Assembly: GCA_001972305.1 (NCBI GenBank)
Contig: BDDD01000572.1
Span: forward strand, 399,912-463,911
DNA: 64,000 nt
Source: Cephalotus follicularis
Taxonomy: Eukaryota > Streptophyta > Magnoliopsida > Oxalidales > Cephalotaceae
Direction of reading: 5' to 3'
Position 1 is the stretch's first letter; each line of letters opens with the position of its first letter. The position numbers were made by a program, and so were the translations under genes. Below are positions 35,139-45,062 of the stretch, piece after piece. The notes under the pieces were generated by a model. The model saw only the letters and a program-made list of their open reading frames with translations. It searched no databases and was not told the origin of the DNA.

Positions 35139-35939
35139 CAAATTATTTAAGTCCCAAATCAGGCCATTTTTAGGTTGCATAAGATGGATGCTTTCTTTTT
35201 GGAAACAACCAAACACGTCTAAGCACGCTAAGTCGTCTCAAATGGATTGGAAGATAAAATCAATCTTCTAACGGCATGGTTAATTTGAAAATATGATGAC
35301 ACCCAAATTCCTCAAATTTCACAATAATAAGTCCATAAGCAGTGGGGCACCAAGGTGTGTCTCATAGTTGGGCTTCCACGATCTACGTTGAAAGATGTGG
35401 GCATATTGGGGATGGCACTGTGATAGCAGAGGTCCCCCGTATGACCATTATTGTTCAATTTCAGTGTGTAGGCACTGGAAGGAAATTGCTTTGTTTTGGC
35501 ATCGAGACATGGACATGTGTGGAAGTTTCAAAGTGAGTCAATTTCTTTGAGGATTGTGGGTCTTGACTTATACCGGCTGCTTATGGTTTGCACAATGACA
35601 ATTGGGACCATACTGAACTGGGAGGCCAAATGTTGTATCGGATATTACATTTCAAGGGCGGGGCCCTAATGTAAATTGACCTAATGGTCTACCTATCTGG
35701 GTATTATGGCTTGTACGCTGACACGTGAGGCTATACTATTCTATATAGATTCCGATCCCCACTAGGATGGGGGTGCTTCTCGAATTCCACATGGAGGTGT
35801 TGGATACGATTATAATAGTGGGAGGAGCCATAACTACTAAAGACCAAGAGTTAATGGTAATAACTCAATGGAATGATTTGATAATGATTCTCTCTTTGTC
35901 TCCTCTTATAGGTTGCTAAATTTATATATACTCTAAAAA
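35139..35939 (+). other. Leader of copia element D1, second part
   Basis: It resumes D1 after element C. Bases 35170-35930 line up with the D2 leader at 52230-52985, including GGTTGCATAAGATGGATG, TAAGTCCATAAGC and GATTCCGATCCCCACTAGGA. This leader is unusually long for copia. No gene is supported; the 64-codon frame at 35342 lies in conserved leader. Confidence 0.8.
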
Positions 35940-36143
35940 ATGTCTGTAAGCACCGGCATAGCAAAATTTTTGGAAACAAAAAAGGTTGATGGTCCAAATT
36001 TTTTGGATTGGCAACACAATTTGCGCCTAGTTCTCACGATCATGAAGCTCTCTCATGTCATGACTGAGAACGCCCTGCTATCGGGAGCTAACCCATCCGA
36101 AGAGCATAAGGCCAAGGTGGCCATATGGTATGATGAGGATGAG
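35940..36143 (+). pseudogene. Copia element D1 gag, truncated after about 68 codons
   Basis: The frame starts MSVSTGIAKFLETKKVDGPN and contains FLDWQHNLRLVLTIMKLSHV, the N-terminal copia gag block also found in element C (MSVSA..., DGPNFLNWQ). The Met at 35940 follows the conserved leader and matches the gag start of C. After 36143 the open frame continues only into the inserted Athila LTR. The rest of D1 gag-pol is not found in the window. Confidence 0.85.
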
Positions 36144-37356
36144 TGTTCGATGTCATTGAACCGATTCAAAATTTCCCTAATCTAACAATTAGCACAATGG
36201 AAAGTAGGGATCATTCCCATGAAGAGCTGCAATGACATGCAATATAAATGAACTTAGCGTGCACTTAAACGGAAATAACGGACACTATATTAATTTTACC
36301 TAAGCGAACAATGCAAATGGAGTAACTTTAAAAGAGAATCGATTTGAATTAGACTACGTTAATGAGAAATTGAAAAATTCAGATCAAATATTTAATGCAA
36401 TATGGCAATATAAATAGGAAATTGATATGAAAAAATAGTCCCTTCGATGTGAGAATCCCCCATGTATATATATATATATATGCTCAAGTTCATGGCACAA
36501 ATTTTGGTTTAATATATCATCATAGAAAAAAATGATTTAGCCTAGATACACCCTATCCTGTCAAACCTTGATACTCTCAAAAGGTTGATTGGTTAAAGGA
36601 TGTCTTTGGTGCAATCACATTGAAAGATTAAGGATCATTGCATGATGTAAATGAAATAGAGCTACCAGCACTAAAACATCAAGACATATTTTATATCATT
36701 AAAATTCCTTCTCATCAATGTTCTACATACATTAACAAGAGAAAAGTGTCTTAGACTCATGCCATTAAATTTGAAAACCAAACATTGAGATATGTAAAAT
36801 ACATGGTTTCATCTACATCCAGGGATTAAGATACTTAGCCGATCAATGATGGTGGCAGTGATCTTCTTCAGATAGTTTTTTCATCCAGCTAGCCGCCTCC
36901 TCGTTTCTTTTTCATCCTTTTCTTTTTATAATCCAATCCTCCCCAAAAACGGAAAAAAGAAAAAAAAAATCTAGCCTACTACAATCTAAATCAAAATTGT
37001 AAAAACTTTCCAATTCTTTTGCTTGATATGTCGTAAGCATCGACGCATTCACTTGGGCGTCAACTTTTTCACTTCGGCGTCGACGCTTATTTGTTTGAGT
37101 TGTTGAAAAAACTTGAGTGTGCATCGACGCTTTGAAGTGTTGAGAGTTGTGGCGTTGACGCTAAGATGGAACCCGTCAACGCTCTGGGATTTGAGCGTCG
37201 ACGCTTCTAGTGACCTTGGTGTCGATTCTAATGTGTTAGCGTCAACGCTTTGGCTGTGAAAATAGGTAAATTATGCAAAAATTCAACCATTTCTCAAGTT
37301 TTACTCCTTTTGCTTTCAATTTGTGCCAAATTGAATTATGTTTCTGCATTCTGATC
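36144..37356 (-). mobile_element. Athila-type LTR fragment F, reversed
   Basis: It begins TGTTCGATGTCATTG, the reverse complement of the end of the Athila LTR at 46573. It matches that LTR in reverse order (TCTAACAATTAGCACAATGG; CACCCTATCCTGTCAAACC; ...CTGCATTCTGATC). The last 100-300 bases of the LTR, its element-sense start, are missing where SIRE-like element S begins. No internal Athila sequence is attached. Confidence 0.85.
37036..37250 (+). repeat. GCGTCGACGC palindrome array in LTR F
   Basis: About nine copies or variants occur (GCATCGACGC, GGCGTCGACGCTT, GCGTCAACGC). The corresponding array in the full Athila LTR is at 45267-45690. Confidence 0.85.
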
Positions 37357-38130
37357 TGTTGGCCTTTGCCACCCCGATTAAATGTTTTCCACATGTTATT
37401 TTGATGATTAACAAACGTAATTTACTTGTATGCATAATTCCTTAAGTTATAAATGCAATTACTCACTTAATCTTATGTCCAAAGTTGTGCCAAGGATGTT
37501 TATGCAGGTACAGGCAATTCCAGCCGACTGGAGGGCAATTTCAGTCGACTGCCAAGGCTAAGAGTCGACTCCCAAATGTTGCAAGTTGACTGCATCTTCA
37601 ACCTAAAACCCAAAATCTGCAGAAACAACATACCAGCCAACTGTCAGGAAATTACAGTCGACTGCCAGGCAATTCCAGTCGGCTGCCAGGGCTTCCAGCT
37701 GACTGCCTTGAATTGTGCAAAATCTGGCAGTAGGTTTTGTAACTTCAATTTTAGCCTCACCAGCCGACTGAAGCAAGAGAACAGTCGACTGCCAAGGGGT
37801 CCAGCCGACTGCCTACAGCATCCAGCCGACTGCCTACAGCATCCAGCCGACTGCCTACTCCCAACGGCTATATTCAAATAAACGCGCCATCAATCCAGCC
37901 AGCTGCCATCCAAATCCAGCCGACTGGATTTGTATCAGACAGTTAAAAATAGATCCGTTGGAGGCTTAAATTTTTAAGGAAATTTGGGGCTCTTACATGG
38001 TTGATCAAGCATTCAAGTGCCATACAATCTCAAGTTATCTCAAGCTCAATACTAATCATTCACACAATCAAAAGAGAACAAATCCAAAGCAATCACCTAC
38101 ACATTACAAAGCCTTGTTCTTTACATTCAG
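37357..38130 (+). repeat. 5' LTR of element S, truncated at the deletion joint
   Basis: It starts TGTTGGCC and matches 40584-41061 over the first 480 bases. It carries about 15 CAGYCGACTG-type motifs at 37521-37927. The right edge is estimated from where RNase H similarity begins (CCAQVLWLKQQL), since no PBS follows. Confidence 0.8.
37521..37927 (+). repeat. CAGTCGACTG/CAGCCGACTG array in S 5' LTR
   Basis: About 15 copies occur, from CAGCCGACTGG at 37521 to 37927. The strict palindrome CAGTCGACTG alternates with the CAGCCGACTG form. A 20-bp sub-repeat (CAGCCGACTGCCTACAGCAT) occurs in tandem near 37800-37855. Confidence 0.9.
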
Positions 38131-38434
38131 TTGTTGTGCTCAAGTCTTGTGGCTTAAGCAACAACTTTGCGATTTCGGAATTAGCATTAGTAATGTATGT
38201 ATTAAATGTGATAACACTAGTGCTATCAATTTAAGTAAAAACCTCGTTCAACACTCTAAGTCTAAGCACATTGAGATTAGACATCACTTTCTTAGAGATC
38301 ATGTTGAAAAGGGTGACAGTTTTCTTGAATATATTGACACATTAAATCAAGTTGCAGATATTTTGACTAAGCCGCTGGACAACGAGCGTTTCTGCACCTT
38401 GCGGAGGGAGCTAGGTATGCAAAATCCTTCCTAA
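38131..38434 (+). pseudogene. Element S pol remnant: C-terminal RNase H
   Basis: In frame +, residues AQVLWLKQQLCDFGISI, then KCDNTSAINLSKN (catalytic Asp), then KHIEIRHHFLRDHVEKGD and VADILTKPLD give the end of a SIRE-type copia polyprotein, finishing GMQNPS at a stop. The frame is open upstream to 37997 only because it runs into LTR sequence. Everything N-terminal of this piece is deleted. It is cleanly preserved, which fits a recent deletion. Confidence 0.88.
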
Positions 38435-38662
38435 CCCTTTTATTTGTAAAATTGTGGTGCTTTGTTCAATTTTTTGCTTGAATTGATTAAATTGTTTGAA
38501 AAATGCTTTCAAAAATCATGTTGCATATAAACAATTGAGTCTTCAAACTCAATAACATATATTAGCTCACTTGCCTAGGTTGCTATTAGTCCATAATAGT
38601 ATACCAAAGGTTTACACATTCAATTGGATGGCAATTTTCTGCATTTCTCATTCTGCAGAAAA

Positions 38663-38743
38663 CAGCCGACTGGTTTGCTTACCAGTCGACTGCATTGCTA
38701 TCCAGTCGACTGGCATAAGTGGCCAGTCGACTGGAAAGTCGAC
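38663..38743 (+). promoter_or_regulatory. Internal CAGTCGACTG cluster upstream of the 378-codon ORF
   Basis: Five copies or variants (CAGCCGACTGG, CAGTCGACTGC, CAGTCGACTGG twice, AAGTCGACAG) lie in 81 bases between RNase H and the ORF, about 100 bases before its ATG. The motif matches the LTR array of the same element. A promoter or leader role for the ORF is inference. Confidence 0.6.
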
Positions 38744-38847
38744 AGACAGGGTTAAAACCCTCGATTTTTTCTGTCTTTCTCACATTCTTTCTATTTCAAA
38801 AACGCCCAAACACATTTCTCTCTCAAATCCGACCTGCAAACTGAGCT

Positions 38848-39984
38848 ATGGGACCAAAAAGAGGAAGAGCTTCCACTTCAAGGCTGCCAAGAGGATCTCA
38901 AATGGAGATTGACTACAACAATGAACTTTTTCTCTCCAAGGAGAAAGAGTTGAGGTATAATTCCTACTTTAGTTCAGTCAAGCTACATTGTGAGAAATGG
39001 TTAAGTAGGGAAGTGTTAGTGAGTAATCTTGCTGTGGTAATCACTTGGTTAGAAGCTATGGGTTGGTTAGAATACATTTGCTCATCACACATGATATACC
39101 CTAGACTAGTTAAGATGTTCTACACAAATTTGGAACCCTCAACTACTTGCATTGCCAAATCATATGTTTTAGGCACTCCTATCACTATCACTCCCGACCT
39201 AGTTGCTGAAATATTAGAAATTCCCAATGAGGGAATTACTAATTTTCATGACATTAGTAGAACGGAGGCCCTAGGAATTTGCCTAGAACAACCCAATGTC
39301 AATCCGCTTATGAATGTGACTAGTGGTCATTTGCCAATTACCTCTAGGATCATTCTACTCCTTGTTACAAACTCGTTTCTTCCTAAAGAAGGTTCACACA
39401 CACTACCCTCCGAGCGCGATCTTAAATTCGTCGCTTGTGTCAAAAATGGAACCCATATTAACCTACCATATTTCATTGTCAACCACATTTTATCTAGGCC
39501 AAATCACACACCTTATCCTATGCTTATTAGTAGGATCCTTTCTTTTGTCCTTACTTCACTAAACATAGACTTTCCAGATGATGAGCAAAATGTCAAACCT
39601 ACCCATAGGCAATTAGTGAACAAGGCAGGCCTTAGACATTGTGGGATTGTATTTGAGGATGGTGAGTGGGTCAAGATGAGAGGAAGAGCTAGAGAGCCGG
39701 TTAGAGAGCAAGAAAATGTGGGAGGTGGAGATGATGATGATGATGAGGAGGACGATCCTCAACAGTTTGAGGTGCGTCCAAATGTTGGTTCTAGCAGTGG
39801 TAGCAGCAGCAGGCCTACTCTTGATGCACTTATGGCCAGAATGGATATTGCCCAAGCGGATATGGAGTTTGTCAAAACTGAAATGCGGCAGTTTCGTGAG
39901 GGGCAAGAAAACATTCTCAAGGGACAAGCTGACATCCTCCAGTACCTTCAAAATGCTTTCCCACAGCACCCTCCTCCATCTTGA
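38848..39984 (+). CDS. 378-aa ORF in the extra-ORF position of a SIRE-type element
   Basis: An uninterrupted 378-codon frame lies between RNase H and the PPT, where SIRE elements carry an additional (often called env-like) ORF. The start MGPKRGRASTSRLPRGSQ is basic. Residues about 35-235 resemble the family annotated as putative plant transposon protein (Pfam Transposase_32, by recall): conserved-looking blocks are WLEAMGWLEYI, YPRLVKMFYTNL and ITPDLVAEILEIP. A basic patch (KMRGRAREPVREQE) and an acidic run (DDDDDEEDD) follow near residues 275-302. Residues about 325-372 are heptad-rich and likely a coiled coil. I see no signal peptide or membrane segment, so an envelope role is not supported. 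Function is unknown. The intact frame contrasts with every other gene in the window. Confidence 0.75.
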   Translation: MGPKRGRASTSRLPRGSQMEIDYNNELFLSKEKELRYNSYFSSVKLHCEKWLSREVLVSNLAVVITWLEAMGWLEYICSSHMIYPRLVKMFYTNLEPSTTCIAKSYVLGTPITITPDLVAEILEIPNEGITNFHDISRTEALGICLEQPNVNPLMNVTSGHLPITSRIILLLVTNSFLPKEGSHTLPSERDLKFVACVKNGTHINLPYFIVNHILSRPNHTPYPMLISRILSFVLTSLNIDFPDDEQNVKPTHRQLVNKAGLRHCGIVFEDGEWVKMRGRAREPVREQENVGGGDDDDDEEDDPQQFEVRPNVGSSSGSSSRPTLDALMARMDIAQADMEFVKTEMRQFREGQENILKGQADILQYLQNAFPQHPPPS

Positions 39985-40569
39985 GCTTACATATTTGCAT
40001 CATCATGTTTTTTCTCTTTGTATTTTCGAACTTGAAGTTTGTAATGTTTCTTGATGTTTTAAACTATGTTACAAGACAATGTGGTTTATGTAATTGAAGC
40101 TTTAATGTATTCTATGCTTTGATCTTAAATGTTTGGATTATGTGAGAATGGCTTATGAATGCAAGAGTATTTCACATTAGTACTTTGCTTCGTTTTCTTG
40201 TGCTTACTCTCTTATTGCATTGTATTTTAGTGATAAAATTGTATAGGAATGCATAACTTGAGGGGGAGCTCCTCAATCCGTGCTATGGTTGAGGGGGAGC
40301 TTCCACTTCTCTTTTTTGTTGTTTGACAAAAAGGGGGAGAGAATGCATTGCACATTGCATTGAGTTTAAGTTGCATAAATAATGCTTATATGGGGTATAT
40401 ATTGAAAATGTTGCATTTTGATGAAATGGCTGTAATCTTGCTTTAAGCAAGTGCACTTTGCTATGTAAACTGCATTAGATATGCCTTCATTGGCAAATTT
40501 GGACTTTGAAACAAAAATGGGTAAAATTTGACAAGTTTTATGCAAAATATGCATGTTTTGTCAATCATC
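39985..40569 (+). other. 3' untranslated part of element S with purine-rich runs
   Basis: It holds GAGGGGGAGCTCCTC near 40261, GAGGGGGAGCTTCC near 40291 and a second PPT-like run AAAAAGGGGGAGAG at 40328-40341. Repeated GGGGGAG blocks before the 3' LTR are usual in SIRE elements. No gene is seen. Confidence 0.75.
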
Positions 40570-40583
40570 AAAAAGGGGGAGAT
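40570..40583 (+). other. Polypurine tract of element S
   Basis: AAAAAGGGGGAGAT lies directly before TGTTGGCC at 40584, the classic copia PPT-LTR junction. Confidence 0.93.
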
Positions 40584-41061
40584 TGTTGGCCTTTGCCACC
40601 CCGATTAAATGTTTTCCACATGTTATTTTGATGATTAACAAACGTAATTTACTTGTATGCATAATTCCTTCAGTTATAAATGCATTTACTCACTTAATCT
40701 TGTGTCCAAAGTTGTGCCAAGGATGTTTATGCAGGTACAGGCAATTCCAGCCGACTGGAGGGCAATTTTAGTCGACTGCCAAGGCTAAGAGTCGACTCCC
40801 AAATGTTGCAAGTCGACTGCATCTTCAACCTAAAACCCAAAATCTGCAGAAACAGCATACCAGCCCACTGCCAGGAAATTACAGTCGACTGCCAGGCAAT
40901 TCCAGTCGACTGCCAGGGCTTCCAGCCGACTGACTTGAATTGTGCAAAATCTGGCAGTAGGTTTTGTAACTTCAATTTTAGCCTCACCAGCCGACTGAAG
41001 CAAGAGAACAGTCGACTGCCAAGGGGTCCAGCCGACTGCCTACAGCATCCAGCCGACTGCC
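40584..41061 (+). repeat. 3' LTR of element S, truncated
   Basis: It matches 37357-37840 closely and then stops in the palindrome array (40748-41061) where a (TA)n tract begins. The remaining 300 or so bases of the LTR are not found to the right. Confidence 0.88.
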
Positions 41062-41082
41062 TATATATATATATATATATAT
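41062..41082 (+). repeat. (TA)n microsatellite left of block J
   Basis: About ten TA units join the truncated S LTR to block J. A similar tract closes J at 44651. Confidence 0.9.
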
Positions 41083-42224
41083 TTGAAAAAAAAGCACCCG
41101 GCACTTTATAGAAGCGCTAGGCGCACTAAGAAGAAACAAAGGGAGGGAGAGAGTGAGAGAGAGGGAGCACGGGAGAGAGAGAACCAGAAAGGGAGAGAGA
41201 TGCCATAGAAGATGATGGCCAAGGCGCCAGATCAGGAAAGTGAGCGGCACGACCTCACCCACGGTAAGTTCCTCTTTATCTTCTTTCTTTTCTCTTTCCT
41301 TCTTCCCCGGCGTCAAGCCTCTGTGCGCATCGACCGTGCATTTTCACCGCCGTTAGAATCGTGGATGGAGCAGGTATTCCTCTAAAAGGCTAGCTCTGCC
41401 CATTTTGACCACTGTTGAGGCGCCATTCGGTCAGAATCGGCCAGATTTGAGCTGCCGAGTTGACTCAGTGAACCCAACTCGCTGCCGCCTATGACTGAGC
41501 GTTTAGCGCTGAGTCACGGCGAGTCTCGATCGCCAATGGACTGATTGAAGGATTTTAAGGTTGGTTATGGCATTTTTGAGTGTTGACCAGAACTGTTGAA
41601 GTCCGGAAAGTTGACTTAGTGAGTCGAACTCACTGCCTGCCATGATAGCACGTTTCACGGTGAGTCACGGTGGTTCCTTGGCAGATATGAATTGATTGGC
41701 CAAATTGGAGCTTGTTTACGGCGTGGCTGGAATTTCGATGTGTTGATCAGAATTTGGTCGGAACTCCGGTGACGACATTGTGTAATTACTGCCTTTGTGT
41801 AGATTGTAAAGGAATGTGATGATTATTGCAGTGATACAAAGAGAGAGTATTTTGTTGACACAAGATAGAGTTGTGCTCGTAACGCCGGTATGGGACGGTA
41901 GTATACGAATGGTAGATCACTAGAGTAGGTTATGCTAATTACATTGCATTCGTGCATTCTAAATGGTTATATGGATTGATATGTGTATGAATTGTAATTA
42001 TATGAATGCATGATTGTACATATATATATATACATACGAGTATACACAGGGATGTGGATATTGCATATGGTATAAGGTTTAGATGTTGAATTGAGGGGAG
42101 ATGTGTTCTTGCCTTCACTCAATTCACAGGCTATGGGATGAATCTTAAAGGGCTTTGAACTGTTTTAGATATTGTTTTCACCGAATTGCGAACTGTTTTG
42201 CAAAATGATATTTCTTCCAAAACC

Positions 42225-42365
42225 GTCGATGCTTTCTTCTTAACTATAGACACTTTTATGTGTTAAACCAAACAGTCGACGCCTTATGCTTTCAAACAAA
42301 CCATTGAGGCTTTATACTTATGGTTTTTAAAACTATCGACGCCTAGGGCTAAACATCGACGCTTA
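42225..42365 (+). repeat. GTCGACGC-type motif cluster in block J
   Basis: The cluster includes ACCGTCGATGC, CAGTCGACGCC, ACTATCGACGCC and ACATCGACGCTTAG. The motif is the same as in LTR H and the Athila LTRs. Confidence 0.75.
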
Positions 42366-42576
42366 GTGCCCTGTTTTAGTTAAACTCAACTGTTTTATAT
42401 GGTTTTGATCTGAAATGGATTTCTATACAAATGGATTTCATAGGAAGCCTCCCTAAGGCCTTGTAGCTTATGAAAATCCTCTTGTGACATTTTTTACACT
42501 ATGGATCACCCTGCAAAAGGAATCTTTAAAGGAAGTTTCATAAAAAGGGCATTTTATACAAATAGTTTTCAAAAAT

Positions 42577-42724
42577 GGTTAGGATAGTTCCATTGGGATA
42601 TCTGGACACGGATATCTTATTTGGACTTCCTTTCCATTATTTTATGGATTTCAAATGGTTAGGATAGCTCCATTGGGACATCTGGACGCGGATTCTCCCA
42701 TTTGGACTTCCTTTCCATTCTTTA
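42577..42724 (+). repeat. 80-bp tandem duplication in block J
   Basis: Units starting GGTTAGGATAG begin at 42577 and 42657, both containing CATTGGGA and TTGGACTTCCTTTCCATT. Confidence 0.85.
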
Positions 42725-43032
42725 TAACTTCAATAGGGACCAATCAAATGATATATGAAACTGATTACAAAATGGATTATGGAAATGAAAATGGCCATTG
42801 AATATGAAAAATGATTTATGACTACGAAATTGATCTTATCTGATTTGACGGATGTGGATCCATGAGATCCTTTACAAACTTGTCCCTATCATTTAAAAGC
42901 ATACATGATTTTCAGTCACAAGTATGGGATGGATTATTGATTGTATTGTATGAGACCTAAATGAGATAACCCATTCATGATCCTCACCTCCGTCATGAAG
43001 GTCATGAATGCTAGACCACATTATCTAGTATC

Positions 43033-43120
43033 AAATACACTACGTGGACCCCACTCATTGGGAGGCCCCAAATACACTACATGGACCCCACTCATTGGGA
43101 GGCCCGAAATACACTACGAT
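43033..43120 (+). repeat. 37-bp tandem repeat in block J
   Basis: AAATACACTAC units begin at 43033, 43070 and 43107, sharing TGGACCCCACTCATTGGGAG. Confidence 0.88.
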
Positions 43121-44650
43121 ATGAACGACATGGTCAGTGTTATCTCATTCCTCACTCCTCCAAGACACCAAAAGTGCGTCGAGGGTGGGATGGACCTTAT
43201 GGATTGATTGTCCCTATGATTGATATGGATTGTTATATGGATTGTCTGTAGGCCTATGGCCTTGACGTGATTAGGACTAGCTAAATATACCCTGCTTAGG
43301 GATGACTGGTATATTTAAGCTGTCCACGATTGCCATTTATACACATGACATCACATGGCATATTGATACACATATATATATATTGTTCACCACATGACTT
43401 ATGATTCCACTGGATGCATGCATAGCACCTTACTCCCTGTGGCATGCATGGCATATCTTTATATTGTTGCATGCATGGTATATAGTATAGTCGTTTACCA
43501 TACGGGCAGTATGGTTACGAATCGTGTGGTTATGGAGCGAGTACGATATGGTTTCGGATCATATCGTTATGGATCGTAATGGTCCGGATTGTGATGGTGT
43601 ATGGATATTGATTGTGAGTGTAGCTAGAGAGCCTAGCGTTAGAGAAGGTCCATCTTCTCTTCCCTGTTCTACTTACGAATGCTACTCTAGTCTGCTAGTG
43701 GAATAAGGACCTCTGCCTAGAACGTCAAGAGCGTCTAGTCTGTTACCTCAGTAAGGAATGCCGAGAAGAACTTGTATATGCTTTTGAAGGACTTTGGAAT
43801 GATATGGACGCCGAATGACAATGGAATTGTGTTGGAATCGTATGGATAAGGTTAGTGAACGGTGCCAACGGGAATGACATGTTTCTAAATGCTAGTTTTC
43901 ATAGCATGGTTTATATCGATTATCGTGCATATATATCTCATATTGTACATACATCTCATATGGCATACTTATCTGCTACACTCCTATATGTACCTTGCAT
44001 ACGTGTACCCTACACAACCTTCAGGTTGCTGACCCATTGCATTGTATTGTAATGTAATGGGTCAGGTTTAGGTCCAGGTGACGCGCAGCAGTGACCAGCC
44101 AGGTTAAATCGCAGGGTAAGGATTTACATCTCCTCCAACCTACTTTGTGTAAATATGATTTTGTAAAAGGACAGATAGTGGAATATGGATGTATTTATTG
44201 TTATTGTATAAGAGACAAATCTAAAGATGAAATAGAAATATGTTTTATATTCAGCTATTGACCTGCCGGCTTGTGGCAGTGCTTGATTTATATGTGTGTT
44301 GATGTAAAGGATATAGATGGGTCCACCCATTTTAATAAACCGTTGATTCCTCCTACGGGAGTGTGGTTGTTGAGGGCTGATCCAAAGATATAAAATGTGT
44401 TTTTCTTTACAGGGAGTTTAGTCTGACAAATGAATACTTCATGCTGAAATTTTGGGAGATTTCAAGAGTTAGTTTTTATATGGAGTTATTATTCTACTGT
44501 TGTATTATGACTTTGATTTAAATTTTTATAAATTTGAAATAGCACTTTTGGAATATGACTGATAAATGATATGAATGGATTGATCGAATGGAAGGTATCT
44601 CACGCGTCAGATTGTGGGGGTTCGCCTTCGCGGTTCGGGGCGTGACGAAA

Positions 44651-45062
44651 TTATATATATATATATATATATTTGTATGCAAGAACATCAATTCCTTGTC
44701 TTCCTCCTTACTAAGATTTATGAATTCTTGAAAACACACAAGATGGTCTTTATTCATTCTTTTTATTTATTTTTCGGATACACTCCTACCTTGAGATGTA
44801 TTCCTTTTGTTTTCCTAGAAAACAAGATTTTTATTATTTCTCCTATGGGGTTTTTGTTATTTCTGAATACATCAACATTTATTCTTACTTTCAAAATCAA
44901 AATGAACATTGGTACTAAACCCTCTATACTTAAATGACATTGACCGAAATGGCATGCAAGAAAAGAAATAACATTGACAATGAAAAAAAATTAAAATAAC
45001 ATAAAATAGACCGAGAAACATGATACCTAAAATGGAGAATGGTAGAAACATCGATCTGCACG
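44651..45062. other. (TA)n tract and unassigned 390-bp spacer
   Basis: A (TA)n tract (44651-44672) closes block J. Bases 44673-45062 are AT-rich, match nothing else in the window that I can see, and hold a 107-codon frame (44614-44937) that starts inside J and has no recognisable motif. This spacer could be older host DNA or a piece of another element. Confidence 0.5.

Larger units (their letters stand above)
37357..41061 (+). mobile_element. SIRE/Maximus-type copia element S, internally deleted
   Basis: Two LTR copies start TGTTGGCCTTTGCCACCCCG at 37357 and 40584. The second follows a perfect copia PPT. Between them are the end of copia RNase H (38131-38434), a 378-codon ORF and several AAAAAGGGGGAG runs, all typical of the SIRE lineage. 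LTR end, PBS, gag, PR, integrase and RT are missing, lost in one deletion whose joint is near 38130. The second LTR stops at 41061 at a (TA)n tract. About five differences in the first 245 LTR bases suggest that it is young. Confidence 0.85.
41083..44650 (+). mobile_element. LTR-like block J, probably a solo gypsy LTR
   Basis: The 3.5-kb non-coding block ends GGTTCGGGGCGTGACG, the end type of chromovirus-like LTRs. It is GA-rich near the start (41130-41200) and has a GAGTCA-rich stretch at 41455-41665, a GTCGACGC cluster at 42225-42365 and two short tandem repeats. No PBS, PPT or gag-pol is present. Its exact ends and a TSD are unclear because both sides are (TA)n, and its start TGAAAAAAAAGCACC is tentative. 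Frames of 60-76 codons show no domain. Confidence 0.6.

Noticed and set aside
38848..39984. Reading the 378-codon ORF as an envelope glycoprotein
   Set aside because: No signal peptide, transmembrane segment or N-glycosylation-rich ectodomain is apparent; the env-like label reflects position only.
38848..39984. Host gene captured by an element
   Set aside because: The ORF sits in the usual extra-ORF position before the SIRE PPT and resembles a plant transposon-associated family, so element origin is simpler.
37576..41111. Frames rich in CRLP/QSTG repeats (37576-37881, 40803-41111 and antisense partners)
   Set aside because: They are translations of the CAGTCGACTG LTR array, open by composition.
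41130..41330. GA-rich stretch with ATGATGGCC and a GGTAAG donor, resembling a host first exon
   Set aside because: It belongs to LTR-like block J; no continuing coding sequence or acceptor-linked exon was found downstream.
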